This document shows positions 46,001 to 58,941 of a DNA stretch of 64,000 bases, piece after piece. Source of the stretch: Panicum virgatum. Taxonomy: Eukaryota > Streptophyta > Magnoliopsida > Poales > Poaceae. The notes under the pieces were generated by a model. It searched no databases. It was not told the origin of the DNA and saw only the letters and a list, made by a program, of their open reading frames with translations. The position numbers and the translations under genes were made by a program. The DNA is taken from the NCBI RefSeq assembly GCF_016808335.1, contig NC_053137.1, forward strand, positions 1,488,001-1,552,000, in the 5' to 3' direction. Every line of letters begins with the position of its first letter. Position 1 is the first letter of the stretch.

Positions 46001-46712
46001 CACTATATATATGAAATTTGATCCTGGCATACATATAGTTATGCATTCGGTTTTGTCCTTAAAACCAGGTGTGACAAATATTGCTGAGAGCCCCAGATGA
46101 AACTCCATTGATCAGTACCTTGTAAATCATAATTATAAATGGATAGATAGTCTTGAATTAAAAGGTACTCATCAAAAGCTTGTGCAGAAAGGGGAAGGGA
46201 GAACACTGATTCCAGATCTTCAGCTTCCAGGATTTGCTTAACAGAGACATTTGGGTTGGAGGCATATGAAAAGAGCCTGGGAAAGATGGAGGACAAAACA
46301 CCATCCGACCAGAGATCAGGCCAAAAAGGTACAGTTGATCCATCACCTATGGAACATTTAGCAATGCCTCTGTAAAGAGTGTTGAGTCTAAGCACATCCT
46401 TCCACCAGAAAGATCCCACCTCTCGAGAAGCATGAGGAACCTTATTTTGATAATATTTGTTCCAAATCAATTTGACCCAGGGAGTATCAGACTTGCCGTA
46501 GAATTTATGGAGTTGTTTTATTAAGAGAGCATCATTCTGCAGCCTTAAATTTAGAACCCCCATCCCCCCCTTTTGCCTTTGGTTTTTGGACCATGTCCCA
46601 AGCAGATAGATTACCACCTCTGTTATTTTGGGAATTACCCCTCCATAAACACTGTTTTCTTGATCTATCAATATTTTCGAGGACTCCAGCAGGAAGCTTA
46701 AGTGTACACATG
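43071..46712 (-). mobile_element. LINE (non-LTR retrotransposon) 3' part, interrupted by a solo LTR
   Basis: On the minus strand 46712-46082 encodes the C-terminal part of a plant LINE RT (QKGGMGVLNLRLQNDALL, WVKLIWNKYY, GIAKCSIGDGSTVPFWPDLW, DQWSFIWGS). After the solo LTR, 43583 downward continues into the zinc-finger RVT region (TPRLKFFAWLSLIDRQ, CVMCHDQVAEDIEHLFFE). The reading phase is maintained across the insertion. A terminal poly(A), poly-T on + at 43071-43080, marks the 3' end. One frameshift lies near 46570-46650. The 5' part was cut off at 46713 by a further LTR element, so it should continue beyond that element's right end, outside the window. Confidence 0.9.
43589..46076 (+). mobile_element. 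Solo LTR (2.49 kb) inside the LINE
   Basis: It starts TGTCACACCCTG and ends CCAGGTGTGACA, with a perfect 5-bp duplication AATAT on both sides (43584-43588 and 46077-46081). TATATAA at 43954-43960 precedes a C-rich leader, giving + orientation. The last about 750 bp match 1-753. There is no coding or second LTR inside, so it is a product of LTR-LTR recombination. Confidence 0.95.
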
Positions 46713-48421
46713 TGTCGGATACCATGATTAGGGGCACCCTAATCAGGGGACTAAAATCGCCCTAAAAACGTAAACACATGCTGGGCAACCGGGCCCACGA
46801 AGCCCTACAGCCTCCTTCCAAGCTGGAAGAAAGGAAAGGACTCAAAGAAGCCCAACACGCGGCCCACGTACTCAGCGTGGCCCGTCCGCACCCCCCTCGA
46901 ACCCGCGGGGTGATCTCCGCCTCGCTCGAGGGCTCTCCGCCGAAGCCCTCGACCGAGCCCTGCGCCTCCGCCTCGCTCGAGGGTAGCGAGCCTTCCCTCA
47001 AGAAAGCGGATCGTCTACGCCCTAAGGAGCTGAGCAGCCGGACCCTTGGGGTCCGACTCCATCTCACCGGACCAACGGTCCCGGACCCGCTTTCCGCTCG
47101 GGGACGGGTCCAGTGTCACCACGAGTCCCAGAGGTCAAAATGCTCAGCACCTATGGCCACGGACCCGGACCCCGCAGATGGGTCCGGGACTTTAACATGC
47201 CATCCGGACCCCCGCAAATGGGTCCGGGACCTCCACATGCCATCCAGACTCCCGCAGATGGGTCCGGGACCTCCACGTGCCTATCCGGACCCCCATGAGC
47301 TCTCGGCTCAGCTAGCTGCTCGGGAGGGGTCTGGAACCGCCACATGTCACGCGGACGCGGGCGCAGGCACAAGCCTTCCGCCAGAAGCTCCCTCGCCCAC
47401 CCGTATTAAGTGCGAGTGGTTGAGGCGTGCTCTTCTGCCGCTGGGCAAGGCCACCCCACGACAGAAAGGACAAACAGCCCTTCCACCCACCGCCCGCCGT
47501 ACGGAGGCATTGAATTTCAACCACTCCTCTGTAGTATCCGGGTCAGACGGCGTCAGGCCATCTCTCCGCATAGCAGCAGCACCCGGAGTCCCGTCTGCCA
47601 ACTCCGATCACTGCTCCCCGGCGCTGTGGCGACACTGTGGGAACCTGCGACGCCGTGCAAGACGTGCTCGGCACTGGTCCAGCTACTATACTGCCAACTC
47701 CCCATACCTTCTTCGTACTTTCCCTTCCACCGAGCCCTCGAACGGCATGGGCACGACCCTCAGAAGCGGCTCCGGCCTTGACCAGGACAAGACCCTGGCC
47801 TGCAGGACCTTTGGAACGCCGCCACGCCACGCCTGGAGGACGGTACCACCCACAGCAACGACCACGCCGCCCGTTGGAGCCGCCAGGATGCCGGCGCGAT
47901 CCCCGCAAGACCAAGGACGACTGCCACACCCAGCACCATACCCCACAGTGTACTTCCCACAGTGCTTGACCACTGCACCCCCACAATTCGGGGAGAAGAC
48001 GACGACTTCCATGATCCCCTGTGCATGTACACCGTCCCTCCTTGTGTCTATAAAAGGAGGAGGCGGGCGTTCCCTTAAGGGGGTCGGCCCATTCGGTAGA
48101 ACACAATGCTTCGCACTACTAGCAGAGCACATACGCTCCTCCGAACCCCGATATTAGCACTCGCCTCAATCAACTCCTCCTCTAGCGGAGACTTGGGAGC
48201 TTCCCTTCCTCTCTCGCCTCGCTTGTACCCCCTACTACAAGCACCCCCGGTGCAAGATAGTACAGTGCTCTCGCACACCCCTTTGCTGGACGTACGGCCC
48301 CACGGCCGGAACCAAGATAAACCCGTGCGTTACTGTATTGCCTCTTGCATCAACATCTGGGATGAGGAACACGCAGCATCATTACTGGTTGGGTCCGGAC
48401 CGCCGGGTCAAGACACTGACA
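46713..48421 (+). repeat. 5' LTR of the large non-autonomous element
   Basis: It is about 1.7 kb, ending at CTGACA (48421; 48415 is the alternative). It contains three 40-bp tandem units (47171, 47211, 47251) with CCCGCAGATGGGTCCGGGAC, and TATAAAA at 48049-48055. The long frame 46778-48157 is a by-product of GC richness. Confidence 0.85.
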
Positions 48422-48423
48422 CT

Positions 48424-48441
48424 TGGTGCACCAGGTAGGGG
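48424..48441 (+). other. Putative primer binding site
   Basis: TGGTGCACCAGGTAGGGGCC starts two bases after the LTR end and has the layout of other gypsy-type primer sites in grasses. The cognate tRNA was not established. Confidence 0.55.
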
Positions 48442-48486
48442 CCGCTGCGTGACATTTCTCTTTTTGTTCCCATTTGGTCTCAAGGG

Positions 48487-49240
48487 ATGACAAGCAGATC
48501 CAACCCATTCCCCATGGGCGCCTCGGATCCGCTCCCAGTGGGATACGTGATTCGGTTCGGGAGTCTCGACTTCGTCGCGACCGGCGACGGCCATGGCACG
48601 GACATCCTCCCGTCCGGAGCCAACCTCGACACGCCGACACCACCGTCCCACATGGGTCGAGGCAAGCGGGTCGCAGTGCGGCGCCGTGATGGAGGACATC
48701 GTCACCTCACCATCACCGACTGTGGGAACGGCGTGCCCTGCCTCCCCCACATGGGTCGAGGCTGGCGGGTCGCAGCCCAGCGCCGTGGCGGAGGACGTCA
48801 CCGCTTCACTGCCACCGACTGTAGCGACGGTGCCTCCCGAGGAGGGCGCGACCGCGACGTCGCCCCTTCCCTCCGGGACGCACACCCCCGCTGGGACCCA
48901 CACTTCATCCGTCAGCACCAACGTGAGTGCGCACGAGGATCTGCTGGGTTATCGCCTCATCTCGATCCACGACCTCGCGGCACCGCCACTTGACAGCTCG
49001 TACCCCGACTCCTCGGATGAGGGGTACGTCTGTGTGCGCGAACACGTCACCCCGGACTTCTCCAGAGTTCGCGATCGCGAAGCACTCCAGGCGTTCCAGG
49101 CTGTGGTAGACTACAGCTTCGCCTGATCCGACGACTCCAGCGAGGGGGACTACGATCTCGCCTGGAAGTTTTCCATGGTCGAGCTGGCGGAGCGGGGCAA
49201 CGACGCAGCAAACGACACGGCGGACTCACCGACGAACTGA
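48487..49240 (+). pseudogene. Gag-like N-terminal remnant
   Basis: ATG at 48487 opens MTSRSNPFPMGASDPLP, then an apparent +1 shift leads to the frame of 48593-49126 (SSYPDSSDEGYVCVREHV), which a TGA at 49124-49126 interrupts and which continues acidic to TGA at 49238-49240. No knuckle or capsid core follows. Two 100-bp tandem copies starting with CACATGGGTCGAGGC lie at about 48650 and 48750. The position right after the primer site suggests a gag leader region, but homology is weak. Confidence 0.45.
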
Positions 49241-49319
49241 CCAGTTGAGCCACCGACGAACTCCGCTGCGCCCAGAGCAACTACTCCGACGAACCACGCC
49301 CAAAACTAACATTTGGAAT

Positions 49320-50680
49320 ATTCAGGCTAAGCTACGCCGCTTCTATCCTTGAAATTCCGAACCCTTTTGTACACCATTTGTACTCGTATTTCTTGGAATA
49401 ATAAAGGAGTACAATTTACTTATTTATTTTCTGGGAACCTTCCGAACCCTCGGGGGCTCTGATGCGCACGAACACTGAGGTACGCTCGGCTTTACCTTGG
49501 ACAAAGCCAAGCCGCCCTCGGGGGCTACTACGTGGGGAACCCCCGAACATCCCCAAAGCATCGCCACTGTTTTTCGAAAAATTTTCGTATCTAAGATTCT
49601 CGTATACATAGAAAAATGGATGCGATGCGTAAGCGACTACGGTACGGGGCCGGCCGAGCCGCGGGACCACCTACGCCTCCGGGATACGTCATCTCCACTC
49701 ACCACCCTACGCCTAAGTTGCTTATGAATGCGAAATTCCTCGCAGAAATTTATCTAAGTCACATATGAGAGCACGAAAACTAAGTAACAAAAATGGCGCG
49801 CATGAACGCACAAGGCCTCGAGCGGCCAACACTGTCGGTTTACATTAATCTGTCTTCATGCATAGAAACATGTTCAAGGTAAATTGCTAATCCGACTACA
49901 TGGGCTCTACGAGCCACCGACTTTCTACAGGTCCCCCTCTCTGTCGCGTGTACCCTCAAGGGCCACCCTCGGGGGCTACACCGTCGAAGGACACCCTCGG
50001 GGGCTACAAGCCGGCAAATGAGAACGGCGAAATCCTCACCAATGCTTGGAACATACAGCAGCTACGTTGCTTCTATCCTTAGAGTTCCAAGCTATTTGTA
50101 CATCGTTTGTACTCGCATTTACGATTTCCCGAAACAATAAAGGAGTATGCTCTACTTGTTTATTTTTTGGGAACTTTCCGGACCCTCGGGGGCTCGGAGG
50201 CACACGAATACTGAGGTACGCCTGGCTTTACCCTCGGCAAAGCCAAGCCTCCCTCGGGGGCTACTACGGGGGGAACCCCCGAACGTCCCCAAAAAATCGC
50301 CAATATTTTTTCGAAAAATTTCCGTATCTAAGTTTCTCGCATACTTGGGAAAAACGGACGCGAGGCATGAGCAACTACGGTATGGGGCCGGCCGAGTCGT
50401 GGGGCCGCCTATGCCTCCAGGATACGGCACCCCCCTCACCACCTCACGCCTAAGTCACTTATGAATGCTAAATTCCTCGCAGAAGTTTACCAAAGTCGCA
50501 TACGAGAACACGGAAAAAGAGTAAAGAAAACGAGGGCTCAAACGCATAAGGCCTCGATGGGCCACACTGTCGATTTACGATTACCAATTCCTTACATCCA
50601 CAAGTACTATTTCGACAAAGTACTAACCTATTACATGGGCTCCGAGGCCCATATTACCTACAGGTTATCATCCCCCCCTT
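49320..50680. repeat. Two diverged tandem copies of a 0.6 kb noncoding block
   Basis: The blocks 49320-49945 and 50049-50680 align throughout, offset by about 730 bases. Shared features are GCTTCTATCCTT, an AATAAA (49400-49405 and 50136-50141), GGAACCCCCGAAC, GGGGCCGGCCGAG and ATGGGCTC. Each contains CCTCGGGGGCTAC (49516-49528 and 50251-50263), with two more copies near 49968 and 49997, all resembling the polypurine tract before the right LTR. Confidence 0.85.
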
Positions 50681-53600
50681 GCGGGTCTTCTACAGCATCG
50701 AATTCGGCTATGGGGGAGGATGTCGGCTTCTAGCTTCGCGGCCAGGATGGTGGCGAACTCCTCGACGGCGGCGTCGGCATCATCCATGATGGCCGACGCA
50801 GTATCCGGGCTGGCGTCGCTGGGGACCACGTACCCCGACGACACTCTCTGGAGGTCCATGATGTAGTGTGTTGAGGCCACGGCGAGGGCTCGCAGGACAC
50901 CAAGGCGGAAGGTGCTCTTGGCATGCTCAGTGATCCGGCCACCTAGCGCTCGCAGGCGGCTGATCACCGAGCTACGAAACACGGCGCCCTCCCTCTCGAG
51001 ATCCTGGCACACGCTCACAGCAGTCCGCTCTAGGTCCGTATATTCAGCCTGCACCACCATGAGCGCAGTGTTGACTGCCTCCTTCGCCGCAGTCTCATCC
51101 GCCACTCTCTGCCTCAGCTCTAGTCAAAGGGACCAAGATAAGCTGCGATGAACTAGAATCCAATAACAGCGAAATCTCGAGCACTCACCCGTGATATTCT
51201 TCTACGCTTTTGCCTGTTGGACTCGGACGGCCCCTTCGAGCGAGGACAAGGAATCCTCCTTCTCCTTGAGGGCGGCCTCCGCATTCCGGATGGCCATCTC
51301 CTTTTCCTCGAGGGCTTTGTCCCTTTCCTCGAGGGTCCCGGAGAGCGTGGCGACAGTCGTCTTCTCGCGTTGGGGCTCGGCCTCCTTGCCTTGGAGTTCG
51401 GACTCCTTGTGTTGGAGCTCGGCCTCCTTCTGCTCGAGCACTGTCCTAACACGCTGCAGCTCGGCGGTCCGCGCCTCGGCCTCCTGAGCCTTTTGCTCCA
51501 CCGCGGCCCTTTGGACGTTGCGCTCGCCGGCGGTCCGTGCCAGCTCTTCCTCTAGCGCCTACTGACGCGCCCCTAGATCTGTCATCTTGGTGTTGGCGTC
51601 GATGTTCTTCAGCACCAAGTCGGCATTGTGCTGCCCAAGCCAACACATTTGGGAGTACAGCCGGTTCAGCTCGTCACTCTTTCTGCGCGAGATGTCCCTC
51701 AGCCGTTGCGAGTGGAAGAGCGTGAATGAGATGAACAAAATCAAGGCCAAATACTAACAATTCCGGGGAGAGAGCCACCTACCTGGCTGATCTGGAAATC
51801 CGTCGTTCTATGAAGCTTCAAGGCGTGGTCGAGGTGGCCCAGAATCTGAGAGCCGGCCTCGATCTGCACCTTCCAGACGGCCTCCTCCTCCCGCTCGTCG
51901 CGGAGAAACTCCAAGGGGACCCCAGACTGGATGATCACCCCGTGACAGGGCCCCTCGGACGTCCCCGCGATGAGTACGTCCTCGGAGGCCAACGTGAACT
52001 CAGCAATCCTGTCGGCGGCGCTGGCAGCAGCAGCAGGGTCGATTTCCCTTGAGTCCCCGTACTCCTCGCTGCACTTCGGCAGTTGCACCACCGGCACCAC
52101 GTTCTCCGGCGCCGCTTGCGCCGTCACCGCTGCAACAACACCGCCATCCCGAGCCCCCGCAGGCTCCGAGACACGGGTTTCCTCCTCTGCCGGTGCCCCT
52201 GGCGCCGACTCCTATTCCGCGACACCCTCGACCCCAGCACTCGGGGGCTCGAGGACGAGGGTCTCCACCCCTTTTTGGCTGGCGGGGCATTCCTGCGCGT
52301 CCCCACCAGTTTCTCCTTCACCTGCGACCTGCCGGGCGGCGCTATCCGCGTCGCCCCGATCGGCCTCGACCTCGACGTCCGGCCGGGTGGCATCATTTGC
52401 GCCTCCCCGGTCGACCTCCCCCTCGGCGTCAGCCTGAGCGGCCGTTACAGCGCCGCCTGGGCCGGCGTCGCCCCTGCTCTTCGGCGCTCGAGCCTGTTGG
52501 GCCTTCTGGGCCCCTCGAGCCATCGCCTCCTGGAGCTTCGCGGCCTCCGCCAGAATGTCCACGACGGGCAGGGGCTGCGGTGCCGTGTGCGGTGTGGCAC
52601 GCGCCCCGGTTCTGAGGGCCTTGGTTGGCGCAAGCGGGGCTGCATCCCTGGAGATGGCCCCGGAGATGGTAATCGGGGAGGAAATGCTGAAGTCAGCAGG
52701 ATTGGGGGGCCAATTAACCGAATGCGAAGAATAAAATCAAAATCGCTTACCCTTATCGGGCGCTCATGCTGTGCTTGCCCGAGCCGCTCCTTCGGGCCCG
52801 TGGCACACTGACACCTCTCGACAACTGACCCGAGGGCGTCGTCCTCAGATCGGCCTGGAGCCTCGAGGCCTTCTATGCGGACGTCTCTGTGCTCGCCGCG
52901 GACTCATCACCACCCATCGACACCGCTGGCGCGGGTGTCCTCCTACCCATCACCGGTGGAGATGACCTCTGTCCTGTCGCGGGCGTAGTCGACCTCTCGC
53001 CCGCTGCCGGCGTGGGTGACCTTCGTCCCGCCGCTGGCATGGGCGATCTCCGCTCCGCCCCTACTAGGGGCGGACCCACCAACGACCCCGGCATGAGCCC
53101 TGCCTCACCCAGCGTCATGGGCACACCCTCGTCGCCAGGCCCTCGATAGACCGGCGGGGAACCCGCGCCTGTCGCCGCCTCGTCGTCGTCCGAGAAGTTG
53201 ATCTCGGCATCCGAGGAGCCCACCTCCTCCTCGGTGGACTCGGGCGTAGTGGGCCGCGGCTTTCCCTCCGCGTGTGCAATTTTGCACGCCTTATCGTGCT
53301 TTTCCTTCCTCTTCCTCTTCCTGGCAGCGGCCACCTCCGCCGCGTCCTTCTGCTTCTTCACCACCTCTGCGTGCAGGCGGTTGACTTCGCGTTCCTCCGG
53401 GACCGGAGGACTCGAGGTGTAGCCCCTGCGGCTCAACTCCTGCGTAACGCAACCAAGTCAAAATCAGGGAGTGGGGAGGGGAGAAGCACAAATCAGCAAC
53501 GAATTGAAACTGGAACTCACCACAGAAAGGTACCCCGCCTCGGGGCGCATCTTGATCTTCCAAAGATCCTCGGGGTTGTCAGGGAACTCCGCCACCGCGT

Positions 53601-53835
53601 TTTTCGCCCTCCGGGCAGCGACGTCACGGGGGAGCAGCACAAGCGATGTCCTCGAGCCCGAGGCCCGGTCCTCGGGGGTGAGGTCGAAAATCGGCAAGCT
53701 CCTCTTCGTGAGAGGAATCACCCTCTACCGGTGAAAGTTCGCGATGACGGCTGCTGCCGTCAACCCCTTCCTCGCCAGGTGCCGCAACGCCTCGGTGAGC
53801 ACCTCGAGCCTGTCTTGATGCACTGGGGGCGATAC

Positions 53836-55394
53836 TGTTGTCGGTCGAAACCCACCAGCGAGCAGCGACAGGCAACACGAAGAGCCGGGAGGACGCCGGG
53901 GCGCTGGCAGGCACTGCTTCCTTGTCGACGGTCCGCAATCCAGTCACGCGCCCGGAGATTCCGAGGAATGTCGGGCGTGCCACCTGACCTATACCTGATC
54001 AGGAAGGTGCGAACATGCTTCAAACGGTTTGCCTGCATGCATAAACTCGGGTAAACATTAGTCCGAGCCGTGGGGTCGGCTCCCCGGGACGACTCTTGCC
54101 TGGGCTTTTAAAGAGCCGATCGAGTCCCGGTGTCAGATCAGATCTGTGTATCTGATTTTAGTGATTAAAGCATGTGATTATGGAAACTGCTTCAATTAAA
54201 TCTAACTAATCCAATCTACGATGGTAAAGCTTCACTGCTAGATCGGAACATCCTACACGTGACTAGGCCTAATGAACGTAACAGATAACTAAACCCAAAC
54301 CCAAAACAGAGGCCTAAGAACTAGCAAGAGCCGATTCCCAGAACAATCCCTATCAAGGCCAAGATAAAGCATCTACTACGCCACCGGATCATCCAACCCG
54401 TTTGCAAGGCCCAACCTAGCAGATATTAAGCTAATTCTCGAGTATGAGAACAACCATAACAGATCGGATCTACTAGATAGAAAAGAAGCAGGGTGTTATC
54501 TCTATGCGACTAACTCTATGCAACGAGAGCTAGCTTGAGATTAAGACATGATCGCGTAAAGATAACATGATATTCGTAGACAATAAGCAACGAAAGCATG
54601 ATGAATCTACTAAAAGACATGCTACGAACATCAAGATAACTAGTACTACTCGCCATCAAAAACGCTTCAGTACGAGTAATACCAAGGTAAAAGCAAGAAC
54701 AATGCTGCCCTGATCGCAAGAAGCGATTAGGAAAGCATGGCGCTTACTTGATTGAAACCCTAGGATTAGGGGTGGCGGTGCGCCGAGGTTTGTTGTGGTG
54801 GAGACACCCGCCGTGTGTTAACGAATGCCGTCCCCCTTTATTCAATAGTATATGGGTACATATTTATAGTCCGGAGACTTCTTGTCGTGCAAGACAACTT
54901 CAAACACTTCCTAAAATAATAGATTACAAATTGATAAGGATTTCTAAGACTAAATAATGTGATCTGGACTCTTTCCTCCACTGGTCCAAATCTTCATGAA
55001 GCTTCCAAATATTAACCGAAACATCCTGTATAATTGTGGCAGATTCTGGTCGTCCTATTATTTCAGCAATTCCCGTCGACTCCGAGCGAATCTGGACGTG
55101 ATTCCTGTAGCATTGGAAAGCCTATCTCCTTAGCTTTCCATCCATATATAGAACGCTCCAAACGGAGTCCGTATGTGGCCTGGGCCTCCATTTTTGTCCG
55201 GTCTCTTCCTGCAGTCCGAACCAGCCTCGCGAATAAACTGGGCTTCAACATGGATTAGGCCTGTAACTCCAGAGCGCCCAATTATCATCATATTTGGTTA
55301 AACTTATGATATAAGCCTGGCTAAGTGGACTCCTTCACTGTGGGCTTCTTCTGACATTTGGCCTACCAATCCTGGTCAAATTCTAGCAATAACA
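53836..55394 (-). repeat. 3' LTR of the nested element (left copy)
   Basis: The minus-strand TATAAATA is at 54861-54868. There is no coding sequence. Confidence 0.95.
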
Positions 55395-58300
55395 CATGCC
55401 CCCCAAGTTTGGCCAAATATGACAGAATCTTCTAAGCGCCAGCCGTAAACCAAATAAGAACATCATCTCTTCAAATTGTCTTCTCATGCCACTGATGGTC
55501 TTGCCCCCCGAGCCAATAGGTCAGCTATTAGCCAACTGACTTTGTGGCCGATTGCTTGAACCGGCCTCACGCCTTCATTGACCAATCCCAATGTTGTTGC
55601 AGATCAGTCCTAATTTTCATATTCCATGGATGACGCTGACTTATGGGATCATCCTCATGCTTCATCAGCTTAGCATCAACACACACGGCCTCTCCTGCAA
55701 AACAATCACTTGCCGAACCGATGCTACAAAAAACCATTGTGAATCGGCTAAAAGCTGATGAATCATATTTGGTTAGCCAAACAGTCCACATAAACCAAAC
55801 CATCATCATTGATAAAAATTTCTTCCCCCACAAAAATATGCTATGTCATGCAAAGAGTGAGTGCAAGCTTCTAGGCATGTCTCAAAGCATTTACAAGTGC
55901 TAGCATGTATATATAGTGAGGGTATAGCATAAAGACACCGCATAGAAAAGCTCAAGAGAATATATCTATATTAGAACATGAGCAAGCAATTTTTAGGATT
56001 TTCAAAATAAAAAGTATCACCGCTTAGCCCAATCAACTAGTACATTAAAGCATGACAAGCAAAAACCAGCAAGTATCTATACCAGTGAGCTCTTTCCGAT
56101 ACAGGATCTTTTAACAAGCTTGATTATTCATGCCCTCAAGTCTTGCAAGTTAAAACATATTGCATTTGAAATTCAAGCAAGCCTTTTATTTTGTGCCAGG
56201 GGTTATTCGCTTATCAGGCCACTTCCTCCCAACCAATGCTAAGCCTAGGTCCGTTGAACCATCAGAAGCTTAAAGCAAGGTTTTGGTCATTCACAGCCTA
56301 GTCCAAGTTCATGCTAAAGTGCAATAGCAAGCAGTTTCGAACTAGATCAGTGAGACAAAACAAACCCACCTGGATCTTTTCATTATAGCACAGCATGGAC
56401 ATCATTCAGATTTTTTTTTAGCACAAGGTTATCATATAAGCATTGAGACTCGAGCTGCATAATTGATTCCAAGCAAATGATATAACTACCAGGCATGTAC
56501 AAGCTAGTAAAAGCAAAGTCAGCCTACACATACTAGTAGCCAAGCAAAGTGATGACCATATTTCAGATTTTCAAAGGGTAAAAGCCATGCTCGGTATCAG
56601 ATATTCAATATATTCAAATGAGCCTAACTACACATGGTCACCAGCATCCACACCTCAAAATATATACACAAAACACAAGTAGAAGCTACTAAGCATACAA
56701 GGAAGCTAGTGCAAGTGACAAGTGCATATACTGTATGATAATGCAATGGTGGGTTTAAATATTACCAATCAAATCGGCTGTTGATGAGCCGATGGTTAAA
56801 ATCCCGTCAGGTCCGTACTTGCCACAATGCATTCTCATCACAACTTTCGACTGTTGGGAAGCCGAACAACCATAACCTGCCGTAGACCAGAACAACATAT
56901 AATAGAACTAGTACACACTGACCTTGGGGAGAAATTGATCTGAAGTCCGATCAGTGAATTGTAGTTCCGTTCTTTGTCGAGGGAGCCGGAGTAGCTGTTG
57001 TATGACGTACATGCATTATCCTCCTTGTACTAATTCTGGCCCAATATGATCGGCTGCGGGCGAAGCAAAGAGCCGATGCCGATCATCGGCCCTCATGCGC
57101 ATCGTCGTCGTAGGATCAGATGTCGATGTAGGAGCCGATGTCGATACACAAACCGATGGGGAGCGACTCCAGGCGATGTGTAGGCCTTCGATTCGGCCGC
57201 GCAGTGCAATCACCGAAGCAAGGGCCGGACGGCGTCGGTTGTTGGAGCAGGGGGCCGCACCGGTCACCGGAGCAGGGGTGGCTACGGCCACAGGAGCAGG
57301 GGCCGGAGCAGGAGGCCGCGCCGGTCGTTTGGAGCGGGGGGCCGGGAGCCGCGCCGATAGAGCGGAGGCCGGGAGCCGCGCTTGGTGTGGGCCAGCACAG
57401 GAGTCGCACCGGTCGCCTTGGCAAGAGCGGCGGCATCCACTGGAGCAAGTGACGGAGCAGGGGGCCGCGTCGGAGCGAAGGACGGAGCGGGAGCCGCGGT
57501 GCCGGTGGAGCAAGGTCTGCTCGCCAGATGTTGGACGGCGCTTGCGGAGCGGAGACCAGAACAGGGCGGCGGCTGTCACTGGACAGGGGTCGGCACTGGA
57601 GCAAGGGCGGTGGCCTTTGCTGGAGCAGGGGCCAGAGCAGGAGCGCGCCGGTCGCCGAGCGGAGAGCCGCAGATGGGCGGCCCCGTTCGCCGTGGGAGAA
57701 CCGCGCCAGGCGCCGGAAGCCCGGAACCGAGCGAACGAGCAGCGGCTGCGTGCAGACAAGGTTGCAGAAGAGCCGATTACAAAGAATCGGGTGTTGCCGA
57801 AGAACCGACGACTGCTGACAATTCAGCATAGCATCGGCCGTAAATCCCCTTGATTCCGCTCCAGTTCTAGCCTGATGCGGACCATCGGCTTTCTGCTACA
57901 GAAAATCCCCTTGCTTCTGCTGGTGGTGTTGTCCGTGCTGCTGCCGCTCGGTTGTAGGATCAGCCGATCTCTCCTTGACCTTGACGGCTTGTAATTGCAA
58001 ACTTGGCGGCGGCATCGGCAATTCGGCGGTCGGCACCCTCGCGGCATCGGCTATTCAGTTTCTGATCGCATATTCGCTCAATCGTTCGGTCTTCCTCAAG
58101 TCTAGCCGATGGGAATGTCTAGTACTAGCAGTCCATAGCCCAATATGAACATAGTGCCCATTCTTGATGCATGTACGTGGATGATTCTTGTCTGCTGGCT
58201 TCTGGACTCTGACTCTGCATCGTTGCATGGCCCATGCATGGTCATGCACATGGACTATCCCACTCGTACTACTTCTTTTATTCTTCCTGGCTTTTAGGGA

Positions 58301-58941
58301 AAAAAAACACGGTCGGGTGTGCATCAAATATGTACATCGGCAAGGCAGAACAGAGAGCCGATGCTGAACTACGTCAGGTGCCCAGATCAAATTCACGTCT
58401 GCGCAGCCCACGATTTGGGGACAATCCATACGCAATTTATTTCCGTTCACCAAAGCTGATTTTTCGAGGGTGTGCTCGTCGTGTTCTCACCGTCAGGATT
58501 GTTGCTTCAGGTAATAGATCGGCTCTTGCTGCCCCCCGGGCAAATAAAATATTATTTACGAGCCGATCCTTCTGGTTGACTTGCACGCCATGACAGATTC
58601 TAATCCAAAACATTTTTTTTCATTGCAAGTCGACACTTCCGTTGTTGCTCGTTCTTCGAGTCCCATCGTCGACTGCTGTAAATAATAAATCGGCTCTGCT
58701 TGCCTCCTTAGCAAAAATAAAATATCTTTTAATGAGCCGATTTTTTCTGTCGTAAGTCGACGCTGCTGTTGTTGCATGGTCTTCATGTCTTGCTGGCGGC
58801 TGTCGCAAATAATAAATCGGCTATATCCACTCCTGAGCAAAATGTTTTCACCTGAGCCGATTTATTTTGTTGAGTTGTTACGGTGTATGCCGTTCTGACT
58901 TCTCATCAGACTGATTGTGTCCCACCAGGCGTGCCAGAATG
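55395..58941 (-). other. Noncoding interior of the nested element
   Basis: 55395-57000 is AT-rich and empty of genes. 57180-57680 is GC-rich and built of GGAGCAGGGGCC-like and GGGAGCCGCGCC-like short repeats, which keep several frames open without recognisable protein. 58500-58870 holds three diverged copies of a module consisting of AATAAATCGGCTCT, a GCAAA(A)TAAAATAT stretch and GAGCCGATTTTTTCTG, followed by GTCGACACTTC-like sequence. Confidence 0.8.

Noticed and set aside
46778..48157. A 459-codon open frame
   Set aside because: It lies wholly within the left LTR of the large element, crosses the 40-bp tandem repeats and the TATA box, and has no domain.
48593..48640. Another histone-tail-like start, MARTSSRP
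   Set aside because: It shares only MART with H3, is in a different frame from the likely start at 48487, and falls on the other (gag-like) strand of the element.
57016..57853. Frames of about 240 aa on both strands in the nested element
   Set aside because: They are translations of GGAGCAGGGGCC-like short repeats. No gag or other domain is visible.
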